DNA of 64,000 nucleotides, taken from NCBI GenBank assembly GCA_039090855.1, contig CM077013.1, positions 143,737,240 through 143,801,239 of the forward strand. Reading direction: 5' to 3'. A model generated the notes under the pieces. That model saw only the letters and a list, made by a program, of their open reading frames with translations, was not told where the DNA came from and did not search any database. Below, piece after piece: positions 10,567 to 22,029 of the stretch. Position 1 is the stretch's first letter; each line of letters begins with the position of its first letter. This DNA comes from Macrothele yani (Eukaryota; Arthropoda; Arachnida; Araneae; Macrothelidae). The position numbers were made by a program, and so were the translations under genes.

Positions 10567-11190
10567 AAGTTTCAAAATCGCTTTATTATTATTCATCATA
10601 AGAAACATAAGAGGGAGACGTGCAGCGTTGGGCGTGTCACTGGGAAATAATACAAACTGTTAAAAATATGATGGTATATACACTGCAATTATAATGGTGA
10701 TGAATAACAAATGCTGCAAGCAAAGCTTACTGCAAAAAAAAAAAATTGCAGAAGAAGTGACAGAGAGAAAACCCATCGTGTCACATGACACCGGCTGAGC
10801 ATGATGTACAGGATAACAGAGGCGAAACAATAGTGCAAAATGAGAAAAAGAACAGCACAAACACCGCCATGAAGGTGCGAAAAGGAAATCATTAGAGCAC
10901 TTGTCGGAAGTAATCGAAGACCCAGAAGCAGTAGGGAGAGATTATGGCTTAAAATCAGAGGGAAGGCATTCATGTGGAGCAATAGCTGGATGTCGAGACG
11001 AATGCTATAGTCCAAGGGTAGTAATACGAGCCATTGAATGGGAGAAGGCACGATGAGGTATAGGCAATAAATCGTGTATCGCGACAAGCACTAAGAAAGC
11101 AATCAGCACGTTGGGGAAGGCAGCGTAGTGAACCACTGACGATGGGTGGAGTACAAAGACGGAAGGCAGACGCAGACACAGGCAGCAGGA
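10567..11190. other. Unannotated sequence
   Basis: Purine-rich sequence with a short poly(A) near 10735. Open frames here match nothing recognisable. Confidence 0.4.
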
Positions 11191-11297
11191 GAGAGCCAGC
11201 CAATGTCATAAGACAAACACAACATCCATGCTTCAGCGGGATTCGAACCCGGTCCCATCTCGAACGAATGGTCAGACCGCTGAGCTACCGGGGCGAC
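11191..11297 (-). mobile_element. SINE-1 fragment (head region)
   Basis: Minus-strand copy containing only the tRNA-like head (gggattcgaacccggtccca; ctgagctaccggggcg) and the start of the body (ataagacaaacacaacatcc). The distal body and tail are missing. Confidence 0.8.
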
Positions 11298-11957
11298 ATA
11301 CGTACGTTCCAAAATAAGTATGTCGTTGACATTTCTAAAGATTCTATGGGGCTATTCAATTATTATTGTGGCTGCATGACACGACTGTCAGCTACATTCG
11401 ATTCATCTGATGTGGTACCGAGGGCCCGAACTGCGAAGCAATTGGGAAAAGTTGTAGAAACAACCACATTTTGATAGTGCCTTTTATGCCTAGTTTCGTT
11501 AAAAATTAGTTTTCATGCCTAATTTTCTTAGAAGTGTTTGCGGCACTTATATTTTTGAAACTGTGTCTGCTTTTTGCTGTGTTTAATTTAAAACTGTTTT
11601 TCTTGAAACATTTTCTCTGCAGCTTGTGCTCGATTAGATTACACTACTCGAGATTATTAGTAATTTAATATAATAATTTTGCACACACAAACACGCACAT
11701 TTGTGTGATGTAATTTATGTGTGTGTGTGTGTGTGTGTGTGTGTACACATATGCGTGGACGCGTGTGTATGTATCATAGAAAAGCAAATGGGGGAGCAAT
11801 ATTTTACGGTTTACCTCAGGCGCAGAAATGCCTAGTTACGACATATTGAACAATACTATGCTGCCGTAAATTTTTCAATTTCAAATGCTCATTATTTCTA
11901 GAATTTAAATTAAAATTCAGAATAATTGAATGCTACGTTTTTCCTCTAATACCAAAT
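11298..11957. other. AT-rich filler
   Basis: No coding signal. Includes the GT microsatellite listed separately and the TA target dinucleotide of the next element at 11957-11958. Confidence 0.45.
11717..11744. repeat. (GT)n microsatellite
   Basis: Uninterrupted GT dinucleotide run of about 14 units. Confidence 0.9.
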
Positions 11958-11958
11958 A

Positions 11959-13155
11959 CACTATATTGACAAAAGTCACCGGACACCCCTTCAAAAGCAA
12001 ATGAACGGATCGGCTGTGTTGTTAAGATGCGCGGTACAGCTGCAAACGGTATAAAAACTAAACTGCAGCTGACCGCGATCATATCGCACTGTGAGGGTGA
12101 GTGAAAATGTCGCGGAGGGACAGAACTGACTTTAAGAAAGGAAAGATTGTTGGGTGTTACATTAATGAGCTCTCCATCAGAGAAACCGAGAGGCGTTTAA
12201 ACATACCCAAGTCAACTGTTGAATGTACTGAATAAATGGAAGACACATGGCATGCTTGAAGTAGCGAAACGTACCGGCAGACCAAAGGAAATCAGTGATA
12301 GAGGACTTCGAAGCCTCAGGAGAGCCGTTACAGCTAATCGACGGAGTACTGCACAAGACCTCAGTGTACAGGTGAGAAAAAATGCTGGAACCTCGGTATG
12401 TACACGTACCGTTTGCAGAGAACTTCATTCCATGGGTTACCGTGGTCGTGCAGCTACTCGTAAGCTTTTCATCTCCACTCGGAATGCTACTCGTCGTTTA
12501 GCATGGTGTAAAGAACATTTATCGTGCACCGTAGATGAATGGAAACTGGTCCTACGGACTGATGAATCCAGATACACGATCCATCAGTCTGATGGCCTTG
12601 TGTGGGTATAGCGGCAGCCGGGGAACGCTATTTGCCACAGTGTACGGTTTCTACTGTCAAGTTTGGAGCTGGCAGTGTACTCGTTTGAAGATGTTTTTAG
12701 TGGTACGGTCCCGGCCTATAGTTTGTCGTGAACAGGTACCAACTCTGTGGCAATACTATGGAACCGAGCCTTGTTGGTACCAGCAGGATAATGCACCGAG
12801 CCATGAAGCAAGGACTGTTACGGGGTGGTTTAACGACAATTCCATATCGTGTGTGGACTGGCCAGCACAGAGCCCTGATGTCAATTTCATAGAGCACCTA
12901 TGGGATGAATTAGAGTGCCACATAGGAAGTTTGGAACCAAGGCCTACTACTAAGCAACAGTTAGCGGCAGTATTATGTACTGAATGGGAGCGCATATCTA
13001 TCGCGGTGTTCCAAAACCTTGTCGAAAGTATATCTCGAAGGGTCAGTGCATGCATTAAGGCCAAATATGAACGGACACCGTACTGTTATTTTATGTCAAT
13101 AAATGCTATGCTGTGTTTCTCTTCTAGGTGTCCGGTGACTTTTGTCAATATAGTG
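11959..13155 (+). mobile_element. Tc1-like transposon T4 (T-cact family) with intact TIRs
   Basis: 1197 bp bounded by inverted repeats beginning cactatattgacaaaagtca and matching over about 29 bp at the right end (13127-13155), with TA on each side. It is the best-bounded member of a family with three copies in this window (truncated at 9686, and 43190-44420 on the minus strand). Confidence 0.92.
12107..13155 (+). pseudogene. Tc1-type transposase, frameshifted
   Basis: Start at 12107 (MSRRDRTDFKKGKIV). A frame slip near 12218, inside the first helix-turn-helix (IPKSTV then LNVLNKWKTHG), is followed by a long segment to 12611 with the first catalytic Asp (LRTDESRYTI). A second break shifts to the frame that carries the second Asp (YQQDNAPSHEA) and the Glu (NFIEHLWDELE). 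Relative to the 9816 copy, about 45 bp between the first and second catalytic motifs are deleted. The three acidic residues survive but no continuous protein can be made. Confidence 0.88.
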
Positions 13156-13157
13156 TA

Positions 13158-13772
13158 TAACATTATGAATTAATTTGGTCTTCATACCAATGTGTGTAAT
13201 GCTACCACATGGAAATGCGATTAGCTGGATTACGTGGGTGGGCAGAGCATGGTACGAGCTCTGAACGTAGGGCATTGCTCCCGTCAAATATTCCTCGCTT
13301 GTTCCGGATGCCTTATGAAAACTGCAGAACCAGAGTGATCCACCTATTTTATGGCATGTTATTCAATTAGGCTCTCCATTCAATGATTCTATGATCTAGC
13401 TGTCAAGAATAGTAGGAATAATCGCAAGCCGCAGTTGTTATTTTTACTCTGCTTTCGCATGGTAAATTATTAGCGTTGGCTTATTACTTTTCCTATGTCT
13501 GTTACTTTATAACGCTAAATTCGTTCCAAAGGCTCTCCATTTTAAAATCTTCTAATCGGTAATTAAATACCTGCACCATAACTATTTTCTGTCAGATTTC
13601 GTTGAGGTTACTTAAACTTTTTCCAGGCTACTTACGTTTATTTCATTACCACTCTTCTTTGATTAGATGTATCAAATATTACTAAGTTGAATTGCCTTTT
13701 GGTTTTTATTAACGAAAGTCAACTTTGAATATTTGGAAATTTTTCGTAAGAAAATGCATATACATGTATGTA
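13158..13772. other. Unannotated sequence between two Tc1 elements
   Basis: AT-rich; nothing recognised. Confidence 0.45.
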
Positions 13773-14985
13773 CACTGAAGTGCCAGAAAAACTGGAACAG
13801 ACAGGCTTATGCAAAATACATAGCAACGTCGCCTATGCGCGTACTTGTTTGCGTCCGCCAGTGCGTATATAAAGCAATAGACATCCTTGCCAGCTGTCAG
13901 AGCTGTTTTTGGCATGAGAATGACAAGTAATAACGATTTAAGCGATTTTCAACGCGGTGTCATAGCTGGGCCATAGTATTTCGGAGGTAGAAACGAAGTT
14001 CGGATTTTCACGGATGACCATTGCAAGGGTATACCGCGACTACAAGAATTCTGAAAAAAACCCTCCAACCTACGATACCAGTGTGGCCGTAAAAAGACAT
14101 TGGGTAAACGTGACCATCGTCGGCAGTCAAGAATCGTTTCACGCAATAGGCGTGGAACACTCTCGCAGGTATCATCGGAATTCCAGGCTGGAGCTTCAAC
14201 AAGCATCAGCGTCCTGACTGTGCAACGTACCATGCACGATATGGACTTTTGGAGCCGACGCCCAACTCGAGTCCCCTTGATGGGTGCACGACACAGAGCT
14301 ATGCGACTCGCTTGGGCACGGCAACACCGCTACTGGACATTTGATGACTGGAAACAAGTAGCCTGGTCTGACGAGTCGCGTTTCCAACTGTATCGGGCAG
14401 ATGAAAGAAGTCGCGTGTGGCGCAAACCCCATGAAGCCATGGAACCCGCTTGTCAACAGAGAACTGTACCGGCTGGTGGTGGGGGGGGTCCGTAATGGTA
14501 TGGGGTGTGTTTAGCTCTGGACTTCACTGGGACCCTGGTACGTCTACAAACGTCTGTGACCGGCCAACGCTATGTGCGCATCCTTTCTGACGAGGTACAC
14601 CCGTTCATGTCCTGCATTCATGCTGATGGGTTGGGCCTGTTCCAACAGGACAATGCACCTGCGCACAAGTGTCCGGACGCCACATTATGGTTAGAGGAGC
14701 ATTCATCTGAGTTTGGGGTGTTGCCATTACCACCCAAGTCTCCAAATCTGAACGTGATAGAACACATTTGGGATGCTATGCAACGCGCTATCGAAGACAG
14801 GAATCCGAGATCTCGGAATACGCCCCAATTGTGGAACGCTCTGCAAGAAGTATAGTGTGCATTGCCTACAGCATATTTCCAGAAGCTAGTGGAGTTCATT
14901 CCCCGTCGTATTTCTTCAGTCTTGCGCTCCCGGGGGGACTTGCTAAGTATTAGACTGGTGTATCAGTTTTTCTGGCACTTCAGTT
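13773..14985 (+). mobile_element. Tc1-like transposon T6
   Basis: About 1.2 kb with inverted ends cactgaagtgccagaaaaac at the left and gtttttctggcacttcagt at the right, the latter slightly decayed at the last bases. The left TA is at 13771-13772. TIR sequence and protein differ from T1 and T4, so this is a separate family. Confidence 0.88.
13914..14855 (+). pseudogene. Tc1-type transposase, multiply broken
   Basis: The N-terminus reads SDFQRGVIAG before an in-frame stop. A DNA-binding portion continues in another frame (RMTIARVYRDYKN). The main catalytic core lies at 14100-14495 (first Asp in AWSDESRFQLY) and 14505-14855 (second Asp in FQQDNAPAHK, Glu in NVIEHIWDAM), divided by a frameshift in a G-rich run near 14480-14490. 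The order and the 34-residue spacing fit DD34E Tc1 transposases. Confidence 0.87.
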
Positions 14986-15329
14986 TATATTATTTCCATA
15001 GATGATTTTAATTTTTACTTTTATCGAGCAGCTCAAACATTTATGCTCTTTAATTGTCTGAAACAAACAAAATAGAGGTCTGATTCCTTACTAAACTCAT
15101 ATCAATTATTGGAACTGAATGAAAAATAACTGTAGGTACATGTAGTACATGCATGCATATGTATGTACTTATGTAAAACGATTAGCCATTACATTATGAC
15201 TATCTACCTAATAAGCTGCAGGTCCCACTTTAGCCCGCAAAACAGCGGCCACTCGAAAAGAGGCATTGATTCGATGAGGCGGGGATAGGCATCTTGGGGT
15301 ATGTAGTACCATAATATCAACAGCATGCT

Positions 15330-16804
15330 CTCCAGTTCCCGTATATTTCAGGGTGGTGGGGATTTAGCGCGAACCGATTTTTCAAAGTCGAGCCACAAAT
15401 GCTCGATTGGGTTCATGTCAGGTGAATTTGGAGGCCACGGCATTAACAGAAAGTCATCAGCATGTTTCTCAAATCACTCCTTGACAATTGTGGCAGTGTG
15501 GCATGGCGCATTGTAAGATGTTGGTAATGGCCATTACTAGCAGGGAACACAATTTCCATGTATGGGTGAACTTGGTCTGCAACGATATTCAGATACCTTT
15601 CAGCTGTCTTGGATTGTGCTATTAGGATAACGGGCCCTAAAGTGTCCCAAGAAAACATCGCCCACAGCATAACACCGCCGTCGCCGCCGGCGTGTTTCCT
15701 CCCAAAAGTGCATCCAGGTGCCATAGCCTCTGTTGGTAATCGGCGTATCTGCTCGGCCGTCTATGTGATGCACCAGGAATCTTGATTCATCTTGATTTAT
15801 CTCCCGAAAGTGGAATATTGTACGGAAAAGCAGAAATCATACTGATTCATCTTGATTCATTTCCCAAAAGTGCATCCAGGTGCCATAGCCTCCGTTGGTA
15901 ATCGGCGTATCCTCGCTCGGCCGTCTATGTGATGCACCAGAAATCTTGATTCATCTTGATTCATCTCCCGAAAGTGGAATATTGTACGGAAAAGCAGAAA
16001 TCATACTGATTCATCTTGATTCATCTCCCGAAAGTGGAATATTGTACGGAAAAGCAGAAATCCTACTGATTCATCTTGATTCATCTCCCAAAAGTGCATC
16101 CAGGTGCCATAGCCTCCGTTGGTAATCGGCGTATCCTCGCTCGGCCGTCTATGTGATGCACCAGAAATCTTGTTTCATCTTGATTCATCTCCCAAAAATG
16201 GAATCTTGTACGGAAAAGCAGAAATCATACTGATTCATCTTGATTCATCTCCCAAAAGTGCATCCATCTGCTATAGCCTCCATTGGTAATCAGCGTATCC
16301 GCGCTAGGCCATCTATATGATGCACCAGGAATCTTGATTCGTCAAAACAAGTCACTTTCTTCCTATCATCCACAGTCCAATCGCGACGATCTTGGAGCCA
16401 TTTCATGCGTTGTTAGCGATGACGTGCAGTGAGCACAGGGAGCCGGCTGGGACTTCAGCTACGCAGGCCTATGCGCAGAAGGCTGCGACGAACAGTGTGT
16501 CGGGACACATTGCTGTTATCACCACCGTTGTAGCTGCGCGTGATTTGTCCCACTGTGGCCCTGCGGTCGCTGTGAACAATGCACGGCTGTTTCTGCTTCT
16601 CTCTGGCATCAATGAGCTGCGGGCGACATACGGCTAGACGACGGTTCGTCGTTTGGCCATAGTGCACCACTTTTGATACGTACTCACTACAGCGGCACGT
16701 GAACAACCCACAACCCGCGCCGTTTGCGAAATCGTTGTTCCGAGGCGCCGTGCTATCGCAGTTTGTCGTTTACCAAACTCTGATAAATCGGCAGCTTTTC
16801 CCAT
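15330..16804 (-). pseudogene. Tc1-type transposase interrupted by internal repeats
   Basis: The start at 16804 gives MGKAADLSEFGKRQTAIA, matching the relative at 27636. Helix-turn-helix segments follow (ISQTARVVGCSRAAVVSTYQK) with a stop just after. The catalytic core is interrupted at 15705-16345 by tandem duplications. Downstream at 15443-15724 the core resumes (GCTFGRKHAGGDGGVMLWAM), and a frame slip hits the second-Asp motif (GHYQ then DNAP in another frame). Non-functional. Confidence 0.82.
15705..16345 (-). repeat. Compound tandem repeat within T7 transposase
   Basis: Two alternating modules. Module B, about 85 bp (gtgcatccaggtgccatagc through gatgcaccagaaatc), occurs four times near 15711, 15871, 16095 and 16257. 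Module A, about 60 bp (gattcatctcccgaaagtgg through agcagaaatcatac), occurs about five times. On the minus strand module B encodes the transposase stretch just after the first catalytic Asp (LVHH, RLPTEAM, APGCTFG), so the array is an amplified coding fragment. Confidence 0.85.
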
Positions 16805-16924
16805 TCTGACTCCGAAAATTCTACTAACCGAAAGCCGGTCCTGGTGGCACCTACGCCACCGTTCGGTATCCAGGCGCGTTCATTTCTCTAGACTGGGGTG
16901 GTAATAATGGAATGGCTCATGAGT

Positions 16925-17931
16925 TTATATACCATGGAACCTTGGTTATACGTTTTTCTAGGAAATGACCTTAAAAACATAAAAGAAATTTCAAAATCTC
17001 AAACAGTACTGCAAGGTTTATATTTTAAAAGAGTACAGAATATTCCTTAAAAATGATTTAAAGTAGTATTGGCGGCGCTTTTATCGCTTTACAAAAATCA
17101 TAAAGCCTATAACTTTTTTTTCGATAGCTCTATTTAAGTACAAAAATCCTGATTCTAGATTAAGTGAAATCTTACAACTGAGAATCCGAAACCACTTCTT
17201 TAACATGCAATAGGTAAATTAATAGCTTTTATTTTGTAAAGATCATTGGTGCACAGATTTAGGATCTGAATAATGAATATTGATGGTACATCCAGGATTC
17301 AAGTCTACTACGCTACAAAATGGTGGAGCCACAAACTTATGTCCCAGAGATTTATCAATTTTTAAATAGCGGATATGGGTGTGCGACTTGTGATATGCGA
17401 AATCAATTTTCATTCAAACCGAAAGTAAACAACATACCCTTCTGCAAATGGGGTCAAGGTTCAGTCAGCTTTGGCTGAACCAAGAAGGAACACAGCAACG
17501 CTGTCTCGATTCTCTTAAAATTGTAGCATACCGGATTAAGTATAATAGAATCAAAGAACCGTGTATTTTTTTAATGATCTGAAATTCTGAATTGAAAGTA
17601 TAATCGCCTGAAAAAGTATAAATGAATTACGTACAACTGAATCGAAAATGCATATAAATGAGTTACGTATAACCGAATCGTTAAAACGTATAAATGAATT
17701 ACGTATAACCGAATCGAAAACGCAATAATAACTACAGCAAAATATGGGGACTAACGCAGAATTTTGTATAAAAGTGAAAACCGTATACGTGAGAAACGTA
17801 TAACCGACGTTCCATTGGGTATAAATACATAAGAGAGGTGGTCAACAAGTAAGAGGAATGGAGCTGCCGTTTCTCCGGAAGACAGGAAAAGGTGTTCGAC
17901 GTAAGCGATCGGCAACACTTAACCCTCGCAC
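16925..17931. other. AT-rich filler with a short tandem repeat
   Basis: Mostly featureless. A three-copy, about 36-bp repeat (gtataaatgaattacgtata and variants) spans 17613-17725. Confidence 0.5.
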
Positions 17932-18762
17932 ATGTCGCCCGGCCAGAAACCGATTTTGCAGCAAATTCCAGAAGTCCTCCAGACCGCAAAGAGTGTAGAT
18001 GGGTGTTTCTTGTTTGGTCAACGCTATCAGGATGTCATAGTTCAAACAACACGTAAACGTGAAATTCTGTTTCCACCTGCACGAGAAACTGAAAACTGTT
18101 TATGGTGTGCTGTGATCGAAAAGACGGTGTTTAAGTGGTTTCCGAAGTTTAAAGATGGCGCTTCTTCCATCGAATATGAATCTCGTCGTGGAAGACCACC
18201 AACGGCGGTAGCCAACGACAACGTCATGGAAATTCGCGCGAGAGAATTGACGACTCACGACTCAACTGCAACAGAGACTGGTCAGTCATTTGGTCCTGTT
18301 CAAGCAGTTATCACTGACACGTTAAACATGAAACGTGTCAGTGCAAAGCTCATTCTTCGTCTTCTGAACAACGACCAGAAAAGCAATCGAGTCACAATTT
18401 CGCCTGAGTTGTTTCAACGTGCAATCAAATAGTAGATGCAAATATTTTATGGACAGTTGTGATGGGTGATGAAACCTGGGTCTGTGGTTACGACTCTGAA
18501 ACAAAGGTCCAAAGTGATTAGTGGGAAACCCCTTCCTCCCCAAGACCCAAGAAAGTACGTCAGTCTCGATCGCACGTTAAAGTCCTGCTTGTGTCATTTC
18601 CTGATATTAGTGCATTGGGAATTCCTACCTTGTGGCTTCATTGTTAATTCTGCACGATACTTGGAAACCCTGAAACGCATGAGGACTGCAGTCTGTCACA
18701 AGAGTGGATGGATGCTTCTCTACGACAACACGCCAGTAGCACTGCTCGAGTTTAGGATAACC
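17932..18762 (+). pseudogene. mariner-like transposase, N-terminal and central part
   Basis: Protein segments typical of mariner transposases: FKWFPKFKDGASSIEYESRR, GRPPT, MKRVSAKLILRLL, then across a frame break the first catalytic Asp motif GDETWVCGY and SSPRPKK, and near 18690 the segment HKSGWMLLYDNTPVA with the second Asp. It is cut at about 18763 by the foldback element and resumes at 20440. Confidence 0.82.
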
Positions 18763-20432
18763 GGGTATCGAAAAATTGGGCACAGGACAAGTGGGCACAT
18801 TCATTTTAGAGCCACAAAATTGCTCTGCGTAAGAAATTATAGTGTTCCTACATTTCTCTCTACTTGCAAGTGGTGTGCACAAAATCCCCCCCCCCCAACC
18901 CCATATCTCATTATCATTAAGAAATTAAGAAATGGGGGACAAATGGACACCCGAAACCTGGGCACCAAACATCTGGGCACGCGGACAACTGGGCACGAAT
19001 GTTTAAGGGGCCGTATAAAAATCGCCATTTCTTGACACTCTGATGAAAACTGAATCGAGAAAACATTCTCAGTATGACAATTATGCCTGAATTTGGGGAA
19101 ACAAAAGTACATCCGTGAATACAAACAAAAATTACATAGTGCATTTCTTAAACCTACGAGGTTCAACGAAACAAAGGAATTACAGCACTGTGCTCGAAAA
19201 AGGACGACAAGGTGGGATTTTTTAATAACTCTGCACTTTTACTTAGGCACTCAATATTTACATAATATTTCAAGGTATTAATATTTCTATTTTACTTACC
19301 TAAGCACTAAATTTTTAATAATAACTATGCCTTATGCGTAGGCCCTTTTGAAATATTTTTCCACCGATGTCTATCAACTCAAGGCAATCATACTTACCTT
19401 TTTCTGAGGAACGAAATATTAATTCATAATTCCAAGGCCTAGGCATTTTCAACAATTTTTATTCTAACCGGGTTATATTCGTAACGTTTACGTATCAAAT
19501 CAAGGTAATAACATCGCGCTTTTGCTCAGGCACTAAATATTATTTCACATGCCCTAGGCCTGTGAAATAATATTACATTTTTATTCAACGTATGCCATAA
19601 TTTACAGTTTTTATTCAACGTATGCATATTCATAATGATTACGTATCAAGCCAAGGTAATAAATAATATTGCGCTTTTTCTCAGGCACTAAATATTGTTT
19701 CACAGGCCTTAGGCCTATGAAATAACATTTAGTGCGTAATATTATTAACTTGAGTTGACAAGTAAACGTTATGACTACGACATCTGCAAATTAAAAACTG
19801 TTAAAAAGGCCTAGGCCTGGGGCCAGTGAAATAATATTTAGTGCCTGAGCAAAAGCGTAATATTATTACCTTGATTTGGTATGTAAAGGTTATGAATATG
19901 ACATGGTTAGAACAAAAACTGTTAAAATGGCCTATGCCAAGGGATTATGAATTTATATTTCGTGCCTCAGAAAAAGCACCATATGATTAACTTGAGTTGA
20001 TAGGTAAACGTTATGAATATGACATCGGTAGAATAAAAACTGTCAAAAGAACCGACGCATGAGGCATAGTTATTAATAAAAAATTTTGTGTCTAAGTAAG
20101 TAAAAGAGAAATATTAATAACTTGATATGTTATGTAAATATTTGGTGCTTAAGTAAAAGTGCAGCGTTATTAAAAAGATCCCACCTTGTCGTCCTTTTCC
20201 CAACATAGTATGAGATATGCCGTAATTCTTTTGTTTTGTTGAAACCCGTAGATTTAAGAAATGTGCTATGTAATTTGTTTCGTATTCACGAATGTACTTT
20301 TGTTTCCCCAAATTCAATTATAATTGTCGCTTGTCTTACTGGGAACGTTTTTTTCGATTTTCTCATCAGAGTGAAAAGAAACCACAGTTTTTATACGGCC
20401 CCTAAACTTTTGTGCCCAGATATCCTGTGATC
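18763..20432. mobile_element. Large foldback (near-palindromic) element
   Basis: A 1.67-kb insertion splitting a mariner gene. The arms (about 18985-19590 and 19800-20430) are inverted copies of each other: ggggccgtataaaaa near 19010 mirrors tttttatacggcccc near 20387, and tttggggaaacaaaagtaca near 19094 mirrors its complement near 20306. Both arms even encode the same junk peptide (GKQKYIREY, ITLHFYL). The outer left end has several gggcac repeats (near 18778, 18794, 18959, 18977, 18994). The centre holds ggcctaggcct palindromes. No transposase and no clear target duplication were found. Confidence 0.8.
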
Positions 20433-20439
20433 AGTTGTT

Positions 20440-20634
20440 AGAACCCCGCACTACTCTGCCAATAATCCAATTCTTGGTTGCAAAATCCATTAAGGTGCAT
20501 CCTCAACCCCCACCCCCTTACTCACCGGACTTAGCACCGAGTGACTTTTGCTTGTTCCCAAAACTTAAGGCAGTTATGAAAGGCAAACGTTTTGACCCTT
20601 TGGAAGATATCAAAGGTAATGCAACAAGGGTCTT
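20440..20634 (+). pseudogene. mariner-like transposase, C-terminal part
   Basis: Encodes IQFLVAKSIKVHPQPPPPYS, then PDLAPSDFCLFPKLKAVMKG and the RFDPLEDIKG segment, the mariner C-terminal catalytic region including the third Asp (SPDLAPSDF). It is the continuation of 17932-18762. A SINE cuts it at 20635; the short remaining tail (KLLSEARLLLR) follows from 20861. Confidence 0.85.
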
Positions 20635-20851
20635 GCCGTCCTGCTGGCGAGTTGTATAAGCGATGGCTTCTGATCATTCGTCTGAAGTGGGTCCGGGTTC
20701 GAATCCCGGTGAGGCATGGATGTTGTGTTTGTCGTACGTCACTGGTTCTCTCCCTTCCCTGGAACCAGTGATCCTAAATTAGGGACGGGCGACTTCTTAT
20801 AGCCTTTTCAGTCGCTCACAGTTGTCGTTAAACCTCCAATAATAATAAAAA
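20635..20851 (+). mobile_element. SINE-1 copy inside mariner
   Basis: Full SINE-1 with tRNA-like head, body and an (aat)/A-rich tail. The perfect target duplication aagggtctt at 20625-20633 and 20852-20860 sits within mariner coding sequence, so the order of insertion is certain. Confidence 0.92.
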
Positions 20852-20860
20852 AAGGGTCTT

Positions 20861-22029
20861 AAACTGCTTTCCGAAGCAAGACTTTTATTGCGTACGCGCC
20901 GAGTGTGATTAATTTGAAGTGGATTAATTTGCGTAACTCTACTGTTAAATTTCTGTATTCGGTAAAAATATTCACCTTATGTTTTGATCACATCTCGCAT
21001 GTATACAGACACACACACACAAAAGCAAGCAAGCGCGCCCGCACGCACACACAAAGTAATTGGAATATTTCGTTTAATTATTTCTCCCACTCACCAATAT
21101 TCGGGACAAATCTTAGCTCATGTAAGCAGCCCAAGTCATCTTCACTGTGTTAAGTAACCGAACATCTGGAGTGAAAAACAGGTCAACAACTCAAATTTCT
21201 TTCACTCACGCAACAACGGAGCAGATAGCTAAAATGAGACGGAAATCTTTTAAAGTAAATTTCAGAATATGGAACAAAAGAAGTTACAAATCTCCTAGGC
21301 TTTGCTGAAAACGTTCTTGCTCTTAGCCTACGTCCATAAAAAAGGTTAAAATTCCCTATATTTGTCCTTTAATAATTTTTTGCCTGCCCTGCCATATAAA
21401 CCCAGTAGATCCGCACACATCTTTCAAAGCATCAACGTAGTAGACTTTGAGGCACAAGGGGGAGCAGAAGCACCATTCCAAATGTTTTATTCGTCCAATG
21501 TTTTCTTCGTACGAGAGTATCTCTCACTATAAGCCAACAACATTAGGGAGAGAGAAAAAAATGGACACCCGCCTTGTAAAGCACCTCGAGTTCTGGAAAA
21601 CGTGAATTTTTTATGGTCTTCAAAAAGAGAGCGAGACATGAAGATATAAAAAACGCTCCTTTCAGTTTTACGAGAAACAAGGGAAGAAAGGAGGGGTCGG
21701 CACTCTGCTACCCTCCAGAAATCTTCCGTGTTGCCAGGTTAGCGGCAGAACGTGTTCTGTGAGGATCACTTTACTAAAAGAAATAAGGCAAAAAAACTGC
21801 GGAGGCAAACAGAATGGAGTTCTCAGAGAAAAATAAAGCAGATCATATTGTCATAATCCATCAAAAACTAGGATATAAAAATAAAATTGATCTTTATTTC
21901 TGAGTTTTGTGGGTGCATGCGGTCGATGTTCAGGCTTGATTTATTATTTTATTTTGTTTCTCTTTCACTACGAAGTGCATTTTGGCTGACAGCATCCTGT
22001 TTTTAGAAGCAAATAGTTTTTGGACTAGC
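20861..22029. other. Mariner tail then unannotated sequence
   Basis: The first 50 bp or so are the mariner C-terminal remnant. The rest shows a short CA run near 21008-21020 and no recognised element or gene. Confidence 0.45.

Larger units (their letters stand above)
15176..16924 (-). mobile_element. Tc1-like transposon T7 with internal amplification
   Basis: Minus-strand element bounded by agccattacattatgac at the left and a decayed counterpart (aatggctcatgag) at the right. The same ends occur on the better-kept element at 27490-28707. At 1.75 kb it is about 0.5 kb longer than that relative, because of repeats amplified within the transposase region. Confidence 0.82.

Noticed and set aside
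13949..14456. Minus-strand frames opposite transposon T6
   Set aside because: Shadows of the plus-strand transposase codons.
18466..19281. 189-codon frame as a separate gene
   Set aside because: Its first half is mariner transposase out of frame and its second half is the foldback arm.
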